From positions 6,883,001 through 6,947,000 of the forward strand of contig NC_015510.1 in the NCBI RefSeq assembly GCF_000212735.1: 64,000 nt of DNA. Direction: 5' to 3'. The notes below the pieces were generated by a model. The model had not been told where the DNA came from. It was given only the letters and a program-made list of their open reading frames with translations, and did no database searches. The stretch comes from Haliscomenobacter hydrossis DSM 1100. Lineage in GTDB: Bacteria > Bacteroidota > Bacteroidia > Chitinophagales > Saprospiraceae. Shown here piece after piece: positions 46,918-57,113 of this stretch; position 1 is the stretch's first letter; every line of letters begins with the position of its first letter. Made by a program: the position numbers and the translations under genes.

Positions 46918-48207
46918 ATGGGCGTAAACAAATCCAAAGCCACCCTTTTGCTGATCAGTGATGATGCTTACGTGCAGCACCTTACACTGCAGAAAAAGGA
47001 CCAGCTTTTGCTTGACCTTTTTTGGTTGGGTTTTATTACGTATACACTAGGTTATGCAGTTTCTCAAACCACTTATGTAAGCTGGATCATCTGTCAGGCT
47101 TTTCAGAGTTTGGGCATCATTTCCATGTTATTGGCCGCTTTTTCTCAAATCCAGTTCAGGTTCGACAACTTTTACCTGCGCTTCCTTTATTCCTTCTATG
47201 TGCTCTGGCTGATTTCCATCATGATTCGGGGCTTTACATTAGATTATCTTTTAATAAAAATCATGCTTTTTGATGCCTGGTTTGGGGCTTTGTTGTATTT
47301 TGCGCCTTTATTATTGTTGTTCCCCAGGAATCTGTTTTTTTACAAAAGACTTTTTGATGCTATTCTTGTTTTGGGGCTGGCTTTCCTGTTCCTTACCGTG
47401 CTATTTGCCAGACAAATCGTTTTCGCAGATTTTGAAAACCTGGTCAGCAGAGGTATTGTAGAAATTTTTTCCCGGACGCTGGCGATTCCTAGCGCTTTTG
47501 TCCTACTCACCTTCATTTACCATACCAAAAAACGCAAGTTGATTTCGCTGGTCATCGTTGCGGTTCCCATCCTCCTGGCCATCATCAAAGCTCGACGGGG
47601 CTTGATCCTGATGTCGGTTTTACCTTTGATGATCGCTTATGTCTTTTATTTGTATGAAAGCAAGGCAAAAACCCTGGTGGTTATTGTTACTGTGCTGATA
47701 TTCAGTGTGATGGTTGGGTATGGACTGAGTGTTTATGAGGAAAGTGCAATCTTCAGCAAACTGAAGGATCGAGGTCTCGAAGATACCCGCAGCACGGTAG
47801 AAGACTGTTTCTATCGGGACATGAGCACCTTAGATTGGCTGATTGGCAAAGGGTTATTGGGTCAGTATTATTGTCCCGGGATAGATCAGGGTAATACCAG
47901 CGGTTACCGGCCAGTAATCGAAACGGATTACTTGCAGACCATTTTGAAGGGTGGGATCGTCAGCTTTGTGTTGATGCTCCTGATTACTTTACCAGCGGCC
48001 TTTTTAGGTCTTTTCAGGTCAAAAAACCTGTTCGCTAAAGCCGCGGGCGCCTGGATTGTACTGGCTCTGATCAATATGTATCCATCTTCAGTGAATACTT
48101 TTACGTTGAATTATCTTCTGGTTTGGATCTCGGTAGGCATATGTTATTCCAAAGCCATCAGAGACCTTCCTGATGAGGTTTTAAAATTGTACTTTAATCC
48201 TACATAA
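46918..48207 (+). CDS. Wzy-type polysaccharide polymerase
   Basis: 429 residues from the ATG at 46918, one base after the preceding stop. Roughly ten to twelve membrane segments, with a large loop in the second half (about residues 275-345) carrying GLEDTRSTVEDCFYRDMSTLDWLIGKGLLGQYYCPG and ending ETDYLQTILKGGIVSFVLML. This topology, with the loop and a D/E-rich segment before the last helices, is that of O-antigen ligase/polymerase-type proteins. It probably polymerises repeat units in the periplasm. Sequence identity within the family is low, so the call rests on topology and context. Confidence 0.8.
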   Translation: MGVNKSKATLLLISDDAYVQHLTLQKKDQLLLDLFWLGFITYTLGYAVSQTTYVSWIICQAFQSLGIISMLLAAFSQIQFRFDNFYLRFLYSFYVLWLISIMIRGFTLDYLLIKIMLFDAWFGALLYFAPLLLLFPRNLFFYKRLFDAILVLGLAFLFLTVLFARQIVFADFENLVSRGIVEIFSRTLAIPSAFVLLTFIYHTKKRKLISLVIVAVPILLAIIKARRGLILMSVLPLMIAYVFYLYESKAKTLVVIVTVLIFSVMVGYGLSVYEESAIFSKLKDRGLEDTRSTVEDCFYRDMSTLDWLIGKGLLGQYYCPGIDQGNTSGYRPVIETDYLQTILKGGIVSFVLMLLITLPAAFLGLFRSKNLFAKAAGAWIVLALINMYPSSVNTFTLNYLLVWISVGICYSKAIRDLPDEVLKLYFNPT

Positions 48208-48210
48208 CCC

Positions 48211-49533
48211 ATGTCTTTACCAAAGGTTTTAATCATCAACCAACCGTTTAATTCTGATACGGGAGGTGGCATCACGCTGTCTAATTTGTTTACAGGTTGG
48301 GACAAAGACAAGTTGGCCGTTGCTTGTAGTGCTTACATCCTCCAGGACAATATTGACACCAACATCTGCAACAACTATTACCAGTTGGGGCAAGAAGAGC
48401 ACAAATGGATGTTTCCATTCAATTATGTAAAGCGGAAATACCCATCAGGGCCCATTGAGTTTGATGAAAAACCCATTCAAAACCTGAGCATTCCGGTTTC
48501 AAAGCTGAGGGTGAAGGTCATCATGAACCTGTTTTACCCGGTTTTGGAATACTTCGGACTGTTTCATGCGGCCTCAACTTTTCAATTGTCGCCTACTTTT
48601 TGTGCCTGGATGGATGAGTTTAAACCCGACGTCATCTATGCTCAAGCTTCCGACCGGAGCAGCATCGCATTTTGTATTGCGATTCAGGCGTATCTCAAGA
48701 AAAAAATGGTTTTTCACATGATGGATGATTGGCCTTCCATCATCAGCAACAGGGGACTATTTAAAAAATATTGGCAGCGTAAAATTGACGCTGAATTCAG
48801 GGTGCTACTCGACCGTTGTACGATACTGATGAGCATTTCTGACTACATGTCTGAAGAATACCTGAGAAGATACGGTAAAACGTTTATTCCTTTTCACAAC
48901 CCGATCGATGTAGCGTTCTGGAAGCAATACCCCCGCACAGATTATGCACTGGAGGAGCATCCAACCGTACTGTACGCGGGCAGAACTGGTCTGGGAATTC
49001 AAGCTTCCCTCAAAACCATCGCCAATGCCATCCAGCAAGTAAATGAGGAACTCAGACTGTCGATCAAATTTGTATTACAAACCGCAGAAATGCCCGAATG
49101 GGCCGCCGCCTATTCCTGTGTGCAACACCGCAAGTTTGTTCCTTATCAAGACCTGCCGAAAGTCTTTTCCGCCGCTGATCTGTTGATCCTGCCGTATGAT
49201 TTTTCTCCACGGGCTACCCAATACATCAAATATTCGATGCCGACCAAGGCATCGGAATACATGGCCAGTGGAACCCCGATTCTCATTTTTGCACCCAGAG
49301 ACACGGCAGTGGTGAGGTATGCCGAGGCACATGCCTGGGCAGAGGTAGTGACGGAAAACCAGGTTGAAATATTGGCCAAAACCATAAAACACCTCATTTC
49401 CAGTGCATCAGCAAAAAAAACTTTGGCACAAAATGCCCAAGAAGTTGCAGTGATGCGCCACGATTTGAAGATGGTCTCCGGCGCATTTAAAGAAGTGATT
49501 TGCTCAGCAGTGGAAGAAATTGTTAGTTGTTGA
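48211..49533 (+). CDS. GT4-like glycosyltransferase
   Basis: 440 residues, GT-B. The N-terminus has a nucleotide-free domain with LIINQPFNSDTGGGITLSNLF; middle segments include MMDDWPSI and SDYMSEEYLRRYG. The C-terminal half has VLYAGRTGLGIQ, FSAADLLILPYDF and YSMPTKASEYMASGTPILIFAP, which place it near GT4 enzymes. It adds one sugar of the repeat unit. It starts three bases after the polymerase stop. Confidence 0.85.
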   Translation: MSLPKVLIINQPFNSDTGGGITLSNLFTGWDKDKLAVACSAYILQDNIDTNICNNYYQLGQEEHKWMFPFNYVKRKYPSGPIEFDEKPIQNLSIPVSKLRVKVIMNLFYPVLEYFGLFHAASTFQLSPTFCAWMDEFKPDVIYAQASDRSSIAFCIAIQAYLKKKMVFHMMDDWPSIISNRGLFKKYWQRKIDAEFRVLLDRCTILMSISDYMSEEYLRRYGKTFIPFHNPIDVAFWKQYPRTDYALEEHPTVLYAGRTGLGIQASLKTIANAIQQVNEELRLSIKFVLQTAEMPEWAAAYSCVQHRKFVPYQDLPKVFSAADLLILPYDFSPRATQYIKYSMPTKASEYMASGTPILIFAPRDTAVVRYAEAHAWAEVVTENQVEILAKTIKHLISSASAKKTLAQNAQEVAVMRHDLKMVSGAFKEVICSAVEEIVSC

Positions 49534-49575
49534 TTCCCTGATTGATGATTTTATTGATGACTAGCCAGATCAAAC

Positions 49576-50490
49576 ATGTATAGACTAACTATTGGCATTC
49601 CAACCTACCAGCGGCCGATGATGCTGGAAAAACTGCTGCAAAGTATATTTTCCAGTATTATAGACACCTCATTGTTCAGTTATATTGACATAGTCGTTGT
49701 GGACAACGATGCCGAACGAACTGCTGAAACAATCATAGCACGTTGGATCAATAGGCACCCCGATTCATTTTTTCATTTACACTACTTTAATTACCCGATT
49801 AAAGGATTGGCCAATGTGAGAAATGAAATCCTCAAAAGGGCCTTGCATTTAGCACCCGATTATATTGCCTTTATTGACGATGATGAATATGCATGCCCTG
49901 AGTGGATGAATGAACTTACCCGCACCATAGTCAACAACCAAGCGGACATCGCCGTGGGACCAGTGCTTCCTGTTTTTGAACAAGAGACCTCCCCGGCAAT
50001 TTCTTCCGCGTTTTATTTTTTTAGATACAACGACCAAGAAGCGATTGACTTCATGTATTCAGGAAATGTCATTATGCGAGCCCGGTTTCTTATCGATCAG
50101 CAATTGATTTTTGATGCTCGTTTCAATACATTAGGAGCAGAAGATACTTTTTTTGGAGTCACTGCCCTTAAAAAAGGAGCCAAAATTTTCTGGTCAAATA
50201 AGGCCGTGGCTTATGAAGTTGTTCCAGAAAAAAGAGCAAAGTTGTCTTGGTTGATAAAACGCAAATTCCGGCTTGCAAATACCTATATGTATATTCTTCT
50301 AATTGAAAAAAAATATGGCAAAATCATCAAAAAGGTATTGGTAAGTTTTTTCTATCTTTTTGTGGGCGCTTTAGCCCTGATACTGACCCCAATTAGGATT
50401 AAACATCGTTTTTTCGGCGTGCTAAAAATTGCAGAGAGCCTAGGCGCACTCGCCAAACTATTCAACATTAAATATCAAGAGTATTTGTAA
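49576..50490 (+). CDS. GT2-family glycosyltransferase
   Basis: 304 residues, GT-A fold. The start RLTIGIPTYQRPMMLEKLLQSI and IVVVDNDAERT, followed by DYIAFIDDDEYACPEWM (DxD-type metal site) and LGAEDTFFGVTALKKGAKIFW, fit inverting GT2 enzymes. A C-terminal hydrophobic stretch (VLVSFFYLFVGALALILTPI) may anchor it to the membrane. The region from here to about 53.6 kb is noticeably AT-richer than the flanking cluster genes. Confidence 0.9.
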   Translation: MYRLTIGIPTYQRPMMLEKLLQSIFSSIIDTSLFSYIDIVVVDNDAERTAETIIARWINRHPDSFFHLHYFNYPIKGLANVRNEILKRALHLAPDYIAFIDDDEYACPEWMNELTRTIVNNQADIAVGPVLPVFEQETSPAISSAFYFFRYNDQEAIDFMYSGNVIMRARFLIDQQLIFDARFNTLGAEDTFFGVTALKKGAKIFWSNKAVAYEVVPEKRAKLSWLIKRKFRLANTYMYILLIEKKYGKIIKKVLVSFFYLFVGALALILTPIRIKHRFFGVLKIAESLGALAKLFNIKYQEYL

Positions 50491-50501
50491 AATTCGCTAA
50501 T

Positions 50502-52400
50502 ATGTGTGGAATCAATGGAGTCCTATTCCTATCTCATCAACCCCAAATACAAACCGAACAAACCTGTCAAACCGTTCTGCAATTAATGAATGACACGATT
50601 GCACATCGTGGACCAGATTCGGATGGTATTGTTGTAAAATCACCCGTAGGTTTTGGTTTCAGGCGGCTGAGCATCATAGATCTCTCCTCTTCGGCAAATC
50701 AACCCATGTTGAGTAAAGATGGCCAGGTAATGCTCATTTTTAACGGAGAAATTTACAATTACCTGGAAATAAAGCAACAATTGATGGCCTTAGGCCACAC
50801 CTTCAGAACGGATTCAGATACCGAAGTGATCCTCAATAGTTATTTGGAATACGGAGAATCATGTATACACCATTTCAATGGGATGTGGGCTTTTGCCATC
50901 TATGATTTCCGTAAAAAAAGATTGTTTTGTTCCAGAGACCGACTGGGGGTGAAACCCTTTTACTATTGCGTCAAAGATCAATTGTTGTATTTTTCCAGTG
51001 AATTAAAAAGTTTACACGCGGTATTGAAATTACAACAGGCCAATCTGCCCAAAGTTTACGAATATTTGGCCTATGGCTATCGAATCAACGATGGAGAAAC
51101 GTTTTTTGAAGATTGTTACGAGTTATTGCCTGGAACAAATCTGCTTGTGGAAGGAGCGCAACTTATCTTACATCGGTATTGGAAGTTAGGCGAAAATTTA
51201 TTTCAACACGATCCCGCACTAAGCTTTCAGGAAGAATATGTCAAGCTCTTTGAAAGTGCAGTAAAGCTGCGCTACCGCAGTGATGTTCCGGTAGCCTTAT
51301 TGTTGAGTGGTGGGCTTGATTCTACTTCTATTGCCAAAGTGACCGACAATTTAATACAACGTGGAGAATTGAGCCAAAATGAAATCCATGCGTTTATTGC
51401 TTCCTTTCCAGGTTTCGATGAAGATGAAACCCCCATTGCCCGAGAATTCATTAAGACTTGCAAAAACATTCACTTGCATGAAATGGTAATCGACAGCGAA
51501 AAAACTGTGGATGATCTTGAAAACACTATTTATGCCCTGGACCATCCTGTGTTTTCCTTCAACGTAGTTGCCCACCACAACATCATGCAAGCCTGTAAGC
51601 AAAGGGGAATTAAAGTGGTGCTCAATGGGCAAGGAAGTGATGAAGCATTTGCGGGGTACGATCGGTATATTTCCGGTGCGTATTTGGTGAATCAACTCAT
51701 TTCCCGCGATGGGAATTTTGTAGAAGAATTTAAAGCATTAAACAAATTTAACGGTTATTCAAGCTTCTTTTTGTGTGCTCAAATGCTTAAATCGGTTATG
51801 AATCAGCGTTTTTCGGCTTATCTCAGGGCTAAGTATCAGGAAAAATCATTGGCTTGTTTGGACCCCGGGTTTGTCAAAGACGCTTACGATCATTACAAGC
51901 CCACTTATCGTTTTTCAACCCAAGGGAACAATTTTACCAACTACCTCTTGAAACAAATTAAATACGAAGGACTCAACCAGATCCTTCACTACGAAGATGT
52001 CTCCTCCATGTCGCAATCCATTGAAGTCCGTTCCCCATTTATGGACTATCGAATGATGGAGTTTGCTTTTTCCATTCCCAATGATTTAAAATTTAAAAAT
52101 GGCGTCACCAAACTCATTCAAAGACAAACGATTGGGAAAATGCTGCCGAAATCCATCACGGAAAGCCGTAAGAAAATCGGATTTCGAGCGCCGTTTGTTG
52201 ATTATCTTTCGAGTGATCCCAATTTTAAAATCTATGTTTCTGACATGATGAATTCACAGCGTTTTTCTGCTAAAAAAATCTGGAAAGCGAATAAAATCCA
52301 ACATGTATTTGAAAATGCAAAGCAGCATCCCAATTTCCCCTTTTGGAGAATCATTAACCTGGAGGTATGGTCAAAAGTTTACAACATCACCAATTTGTAA
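50502..52400 (+). CDS. Asparagine synthase-type amidotransferase
   Basis: 632 residues. The processed N-terminal Cys 2 (MCGING) begins a class II glutamine amidotransferase domain (LSIIDLSSSANQPM, FNGEIYNYLE, SDTEVILNSY). The ATP-pyrophosphatase domain has LLLSGGLDSTSIAK near residue 268 and LNGQGSDEAFAGYDRY. In polysaccharide clusters such enzymes amidate uronic acids or related carboxyl groups rather than making free asparagine; a nucleotide-sugar dehydrogenase further down (62125) could supply the acid. Asparagine synthesis itself cannot be excluded. Confidence 0.9.
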   Translation: MCGINGVLFLSHQPQIQTEQTCQTVLQLMNDTIAHRGPDSDGIVVKSPVGFGFRRLSIIDLSSSANQPMLSKDGQVMLIFNGEIYNYLEIKQQLMALGHTFRTDSDTEVILNSYLEYGESCIHHFNGMWAFAIYDFRKKRLFCSRDRLGVKPFYYCVKDQLLYFSSELKSLHAVLKLQQANLPKVYEYLAYGYRINDGETFFEDCYELLPGTNLLVEGAQLILHRYWKLGENLFQHDPALSFQEEYVKLFESAVKLRYRSDVPVALLLSGGLDSTSIAKVTDNLIQRGELSQNEIHAFIASFPGFDEDETPIAREFIKTCKNIHLHEMVIDSEKTVDDLENTIYALDHPVFSFNVVAHHNIMQACKQRGIKVVLNGQGSDEAFAGYDRYISGAYLVNQLISRDGNFVEEFKALNKFNGYSSFFLCAQMLKSVMNQRFSAYLRAKYQEKSLACLDPGFVKDAYDHYKPTYRFSTQGNNFTNYLLKQIKYEGLNQILHYEDVSSMSQSIEVRSPFMDYRMMEFAFSIPNDLKFKNGVTKLIQRQTIGKMLPKSITESRKKIGFRAPFVDYLSSDPNFKIYVSDMMNSQRFSAKKIWKANKIQHVFENAKQHPNFPFWRIINLEVWSKVYNITNL

Positions 52401-52433
52401 GTTTGCCATTCTTACTACTTTAATACCGGAATC

Positions 52434-53603
52434 ATGAAAGTGTTGTATGACCACCAAATTTTTGAGAGTCAAAAATTTGGTGGGGTTTCAAAGTATTTTG
52501 GGGAATTGATCTTCAATTCAGGATCAATGGATGAAGTCAACAATGATATTTCTATATTGCATTCTGACAATGGTTATTTGAAATCACTAGAAACAAATAA
52601 TTTTTTGCCACTTCCCCAACGCCCCCTATCGTACAATGACAATAGCGACAACAGCTATTCCATCGTAAAAAGATTCTTTGATCGTTTTTTCTATTTAAAA
52701 AAACTGGCCAAGTGTTACAAAGAAAATAAGGAAGAAAGTATTCAAAAAATAATTACTCAAAACTTTGATGTTTTTCATCCCACCTACTATGATGATTATT
52801 TTCTGAAACACATCAAAAACAAACCTTTTGTGCTCACTGTACACGACCTTACCCACCAAATATTTCCGGAATACTTTTCTCCGAAGTGGATTGACAAGAG
52901 CAAAGAAATGTTGGAGAATGCCAGAAGGATCATTGTCGTTTCGGAAAATACCAAAAAAGATTTGATGGATTTTTATGACATCAAGGACAACAAAATTGAT
53001 GTGGTTTATTTAGCCTCCTCCATATTGGAAGGCGCTGTGATGAACTTATCGGTCAATATGCCCCCGAACATGGAAAAATACCTCTTGTATATTGGGAGTA
53101 GAGCCTCATATAAAAATTTTTATTTTTTTGTACAAGCCATTGTACCTTTATTCAGAGAAGACAAAGGATTGTACCTCCTGTGTACAGGTGACAAATTTTC
53201 AGAAGAAGAATTGTTTTTCTTTGCAAAACTTGGTATCGCGGCCAACATCAAACACATTTACGCTACGGAAGACGAGCTACCCTACATCTATCAAAATGCG
53301 GTTGCATTTGTGTATCCATCACTATACGAAGGATTTGGTATGCCCATCCTGGAAGCGTTTGCTTGTGGCTGCCCGGTCATTTGCAGTCAGGCTAGCTCAT
53401 TTCCAGAAATAGCTGGACCAGCCGCGATTTATTTTGAACCAAAAAACAAGCAATCCATCTATAAAGCAGTGTACAGTATGCTGAACGATAATGTTTTGCG
53501 AACAGCAATGATTGTTAAAGGATTTTTGCAGCTTGAAAAATTTTCATGGTTGAACACCGCAGCCCAAACCCGAGAAGTGTATTCCAAAGCGATTGCTGAA
53601 TAG
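52434..53603 (+). CDS. GT4-family glycosyltransferase
   Basis: 389 residues, GT-B. Typical pieces are VLTVHDLTHQIFPEYFS, IIVVSENTKKDLMDFY, LLYIGSRASYKNF (the GxRxxKN donor-site segment) and AFVYPSLYEGFGMPILEAFACGCPVICSQASSFPEIAGPAAIYFEP, with the EX7E motif in the last. It is similar to mannosyltransferase-type WbaZ/MtfB proteins, but the donor cannot be assigned. AT-rich like the two preceding genes. Confidence 0.92.
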   Translation: MKVLYDHQIFESQKFGGVSKYFGELIFNSGSMDEVNNDISILHSDNGYLKSLETNNFLPLPQRPLSYNDNSDNSYSIVKRFFDRFFYLKKLAKCYKENKEESIQKIITQNFDVFHPTYYDDYFLKHIKNKPFVLTVHDLTHQIFPEYFSPKWIDKSKEMLENARRIIVVSENTKKDLMDFYDIKDNKIDVVYLASSILEGAVMNLSVNMPPNMEKYLLYIGSRASYKNFYFFVQAIVPLFREDKGLYLLCTGDKFSEEELFFFAKLGIAANIKHIYATEDELPYIYQNAVAFVYPSLYEGFGMPILEAFACGCPVICSQASSFPEIAGPAAIYFEPKNKQSIYKAVYSMLNDNVLRTAMIVKGFLQLEKFSWLNTAAQTREVYSKAIAE

Positions 53604-53612
53604 TGTTATTCC

Positions 53613-54731
53613 ATGAAAAACGTATTAATCATCCAGAAGTCTCTGGTACAATACCGCAAAGATTTTTTTGATCAGCTCAGAAATGCCTTACATGAAGAAG
53701 GGGTTACCCTGTCTTTGGTTTATGGGAAGGAAAATGAAAAAGACGGATTAAAAAATGATGAAGTCGATTTGGAATGGAGTACATACATTCCCAATAAAAT
53801 GATCAAACTTGGCGGGGGAAACCTGATTTGGCAGCCTTGCCTCCGCGAGTTGAAACACCAGGACTTGGTCATTGTTGAATCAGCCAACAAGCTGATTCTG
53901 AATTACCTCTTAATGATCGCCAGGCATTTTTCAAAGCTTAAACTGGGTTTTTGGGGACATGGTCGCAACATGCAAGATGCACCGGATAGCCGGGCCAATC
54001 GATTTAAATACCTCTTCCTGAAAAATTGCAATTGGTGGTTTGCCTATACCGCTGGCGTAAAGGAATTTCTGATTGAAAAAGGTTACCCCGCAGCCCAAAT
54101 TACAGCGGTACAGAACGCAATTGATACCCGATTGTCGCTCGAACAATATGCACAGACCACTGACGCGGAAGCCGCGCAACTGAAAGCTGAACTTGGCATC
54201 AACAGCCAGCAGGTGGGCATTTTTTGTGGGGGAATGTATCCCGAAAAACAGATCGATTTTTTACTGGAATGTTGCCTGAAGATTAAGGAGCGATTGCCTG
54301 ATTTTCACATGATCTTTATTGGTTCGGGTATTGATGCTCAACAAGTTCGCAGTGCGGCGGATCAATACCGCTGGATTCATTATGTCGGCCCAAAATTTGG
54401 GAAAGACCGCGTGGTTTACTTCAAAATTGCTTCCCTTTTTTTGATGCCAGGCCTGGTCGGATTGGCGATTCTGGATTCTTTTGCGTTTGAAACCCCCATC
54501 GTAACCACCAATTATGAATTTCACAGCCCAGAAATCGAATACCTTGAACCAGGAAAAAACGGCATCATAGTTGATAACACGATTGATGATTATTCCCATG
54601 CAGTTGTCGACATATTGTCAACTGGAAAATATGAACTGTTGCTGGATTACTGCAAAATCTCTGCCGAGCAATATACGATCGAGGCAATGGTAGAAAACTT
54701 TAAAAACGGGATTTTGCAAGCCCTAAAATGA
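53613..54731 (+). CDS. GT4-like glycosyltransferase
   Basis: 372 residues, GT-B. N-terminal LIIQKSLVQYRKDFFDQLRNAL, middle LGFWGHGRNMQ, then VGIFCGGMYPEKQIDFLLEC (donor-site start) and LFLMPGLVGLAILDSFAFETPIVTT. It fits GT4-like enzymes. It begins nine bases after its neighbour. Donor and linkage unknown. Confidence 0.85.
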   Translation: MKNVLIIQKSLVQYRKDFFDQLRNALHEEGVTLSLVYGKENEKDGLKNDEVDLEWSTYIPNKMIKLGGGNLIWQPCLRELKHQDLVIVESANKLILNYLLMIARHFSKLKLGFWGHGRNMQDAPDSRANRFKYLFLKNCNWWFAYTAGVKEFLIEKGYPAAQITAVQNAIDTRLSLEQYAQTTDAEAAQLKAELGINSQQVGIFCGGMYPEKQIDFLLECCLKIKERLPDFHMIFIGSGIDAQQVRSAADQYRWIHYVGPKFGKDRVVYFKIASLFLMPGLVGLAILDSFAFETPIVTTNYEFHSPEIEYLEPGKNGIIVDNTIDDYSHAVVDILSTGKYELLLDYCKISAEQYTIEAMVENFKNGILQALK

Positions 54732-54780
54732 CCAGCTTTTAAGCACGAGTTTTTTGTGCCCAATTTCAAACACCACCAAG

Positions 54781-55917
54781 ATGGAACACAAAATACCATT
54801 CAACCAGCCTTTTCTCACCGGAAAAGAAGCACAATACATTCAAGAGGCATTGCAATCCCGCAAATTAGCGGGAAATGGTACGTTCACCCAAAAATGCCAA
54901 AACTATTTTCAGGATCGCTATCATTTCCATAAATGTCTTCTGACAACTTCTTGCACGGACGCGTTGGAAATGGCGGCCATTCTTTTGGAGATTCAACCTG
55001 GAGATGAAGTCATTATGCCCTCTTACACTTTTGTGTCTACGGCCAACCCCTTTATACTCAGAGGTGCAAAAATTGTATTTGCCGATTCCAGAGCTGATCA
55101 TCCGGGAATCGACGAAAAGGGCATCGAAGACTTGATTACCACCAAAACCAAAGCCATTGTTGTGGTTCACTATGCCGGTGTGGCTTGCGATATGGACATC
55201 GTCATGGACATTGCCAACCGCCATGGTGTATGGGTTGTGGAAGATGCTGCACAAGCCATTGATGCGTATTATAAAGGCAAACCGCTAGGCGGGATTGGTC
55301 ACCTGGCGGCATTTTCCTTCCACGAAACCAAAAACATCGTGTGTGGGGAAGGAGGTATGCTGGTGGTCAACGACAAAAAAATGGCCAAACGATCAGAAAT
55401 CATCTGGGAAAAAGGAACCAATCGATCGGCATTTTTCAGAGGCGAGGTAGACAAATACGGCTGGGTTGATGTCGGGTCTTCATTTTTGCCTTCAGAAATT
55501 ATTGCTGCATTTTTATATGCACAGCTTGAAGACCTTGAACGAATTCAGCAAAAAAGAGCTCAAATTTGGAAAGCTTATTGTCAGGGTTTACAAGACCTGG
55601 CCAGTCGTGAAAAAATCAGACTTCCCTTCATTCCTGCATTTGCCAGCAATAACGCTCATATGTTTTATATCCTGTTGAAAAATCAGGAAGAACGTTCGGC
55701 ATTAATTGGCCACCTTAAATCAAACAACATTCAAGCCGTCTTCCATTATTTATCCCTCCACGAAAGTCCCTTTTATAAAGAAAAACACGCTGGGAGAAAC
55801 CTCGTATACAGCGATCAGTATACGGATTGTTTGCTCCGACTGCCCTTGTTTTTTGAATTAACCGAGCCAGAGCAGCACAAAATTTCGGCTACCATTCAGC
55901 ATTTTTTTATCCATTGA
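54781..55917 (+). CDS. wecE: WecE/RffA-like dTDP-4-keto-6-deoxyhexose aminotransferase
   Basis: The ATG at 54781 is chosen over a GTG at 54754; 378 residues, nearly the length of E. coli WecE. The sequence follows WecE closely: IPFNQPFLTG, SRKLAGNGTFT, TTSCTDALEMAAILL, IQPGDEVIMPSYTFVSTANP, VHYAGVACDMD and the PLP Lys in SFHETKN near residue 183. WecE makes dTDP-4-amino-4,6-dideoxy-D-galactose (thomosamine/fucosamine precursor) from dTDP-4-keto-6-deoxyglucose. The genes RmlA and RmlB that provide the substrate are not in the window and must be elsewhere. Confidence 0.88.
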   Translation: MEHKIPFNQPFLTGKEAQYIQEALQSRKLAGNGTFTQKCQNYFQDRYHFHKCLLTTSCTDALEMAAILLEIQPGDEVIMPSYTFVSTANPFILRGAKIVFADSRADHPGIDEKGIEDLITTKTKAIVVVHYAGVACDMDIVMDIANRHGVWVVEDAAQAIDAYYKGKPLGGIGHLAAFSFHETKNIVCGEGGMLVVNDKKMAKRSEIIWEKGTNRSAFFRGEVDKYGWVDVGSSFLPSEIIAAFLYAQLEDLERIQQKRAQIWKAYCQGLQDLASREKIRLPFIPAFASNNAHMFYILLKNQEERSALIGHLKSNNIQAVFHYLSLHESPFYKEKHAGRNLVYSDQYTDCLLRLPLFFELTEPEQHKISATIQHFFIH

Positions 55918-55934
55918 ACAAACACTGACAAACA

Positions 55935-57113
55935 ATGAAAATACTATTCATGCATACTTTCTATCGGGACCGCGGAGGCGAAGAGGTACTGGTAGAAACG
56001 GAAATGGCTTTGTTGGAAGAGGCCGGATTTGAAGTAGAACTATTGGCTTTTCGCAACCCGACCAATTTTTTAGACACTATTTTCTCCCTGCTATTGCTCC
56101 CTTTTAATCTGTTGTCGTTTTTCAAAACGATCAACAAAATTAGCAGCTTTCGACCCGATGTAGTGCATTTGCACAACTGGCATTTTGCGGCTTCTCCATC
56201 GGTTGTCGTGGCATGCCACCTGCTGAAGGTGCCCATTGTGTTGTCATTGCACAATTTTCGGCTCATTTGCCCCTCAGCTACTCTTTTTTATAAAGGAGAA
56301 ATTTTTTTAGAAAGCCTGAAACAACATTTTCCCTGGAAAGCCACCATGCTTAGGGTCTACCGAAACTCCAGGTTACAAACCTTTTTGCTGGCTTTTACCA
56401 TTTACCTGCACAAAAAACTGCGCACCTGGCAAAATGTTGGTGTTTTTGTGGTCAATTCGGAGTTTGAAAAAAATACATTTTTGCAGTCTACGCTGGGGAT
56501 TACGGAGGATAAATTGTTCATCAAAGCAAACTCCCTTCCGGAACCCGTAATTGATGCTGGCATTACCCGCAAGGACCATTTTCTCTTCATTGGCCGCCTG
56601 GTTCCTGAAAAAGGAATTGAGGTGCTCCTGGAAGCATTTGCCAACACCGAACTTTCGTTGCTGTTGTACGGTTACGGGCCGCTGGAACAAAAAGTGCGGG
56701 CGTTTGCCGAACAGCACCCCAATATCCAGTTTAAAGGATCCTTGCCCCATGAGCAGATGTCTGATGAATTGCGCAGCTGCACTGCGCTTATTTTTCCATC
56801 TACCTGGTTTGAAGGAATGCCTATGACCTTGTTGCATGCTTTTTCAACGGGAACTCCAGTCATCGCCAGTGACATTGGCGCCATGTCCACGATGGTGATC
56901 AACCAGCACAACGGCTTGCATTTTGCAGTGGGAAACAGCCAGGATTTGGCGCAGAAACTGGCCTACTGGGTGGCTTTGCCTGAACCTGAAAAAGAAGCAT
57001 ATCGGCTTAGGTCAAGACAATCGTACGAATCCAGCTATACGCCTCAAGCCAATCTAAAGAGCCTTAAATCCATCTATTGGGCTGTAAAAACCAATGAATA
57101 TGCTGAAAACTAA
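55935..57113 (+). CDS. GT4-family glycosyltransferase
   Basis: 392 residues, GT-B. The N-terminal GGEE segment (MHTFYRDRGGEEVLVETEMALLE, split after RG) is typical for one GT4 subgroup, as are VHLHNWHFAASPSVV and PIVLSLHNFRLICPSATLF. The donor domain has FLFIGRLVPEKGIEVLLEAF and FPSTWFEGMPMTLLHAFSTGTPVIASDIGAM. It overlaps the start of the next gene by 20 bases (or 14 if the second ATG is used). Confidence 0.92.
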   Translation: MKILFMHTFYRDRGGEEVLVETEMALLEEAGFEVELLAFRNPTNFLDTIFSLLLLPFNLLSFFKTINKISSFRPDVVHLHNWHFAASPSVVVACHLLKVPIVLSLHNFRLICPSATLFYKGEIFLESLKQHFPWKATMLRVYRNSRLQTFLLAFTIYLHKKLRTWQNVGVFVVNSEFEKNTFLQSTLGITEDKLFIKANSLPEPVIDAGITRKDHFLFIGRLVPEKGIEVLLEAFANTELSLLLYGYGPLEQKVRAFAEQHPNIQFKGSLPHEQMSDELRSCTALIFPSTWFEGMPMTLLHAFSTGTPVIASDIGAMSTMVINQHNGLHFAVGNSQDLAQKLAYWVALPEPEKEAYRLRSRQSYESSYTPQANLKSLKSIYWAVKTNEYAEN

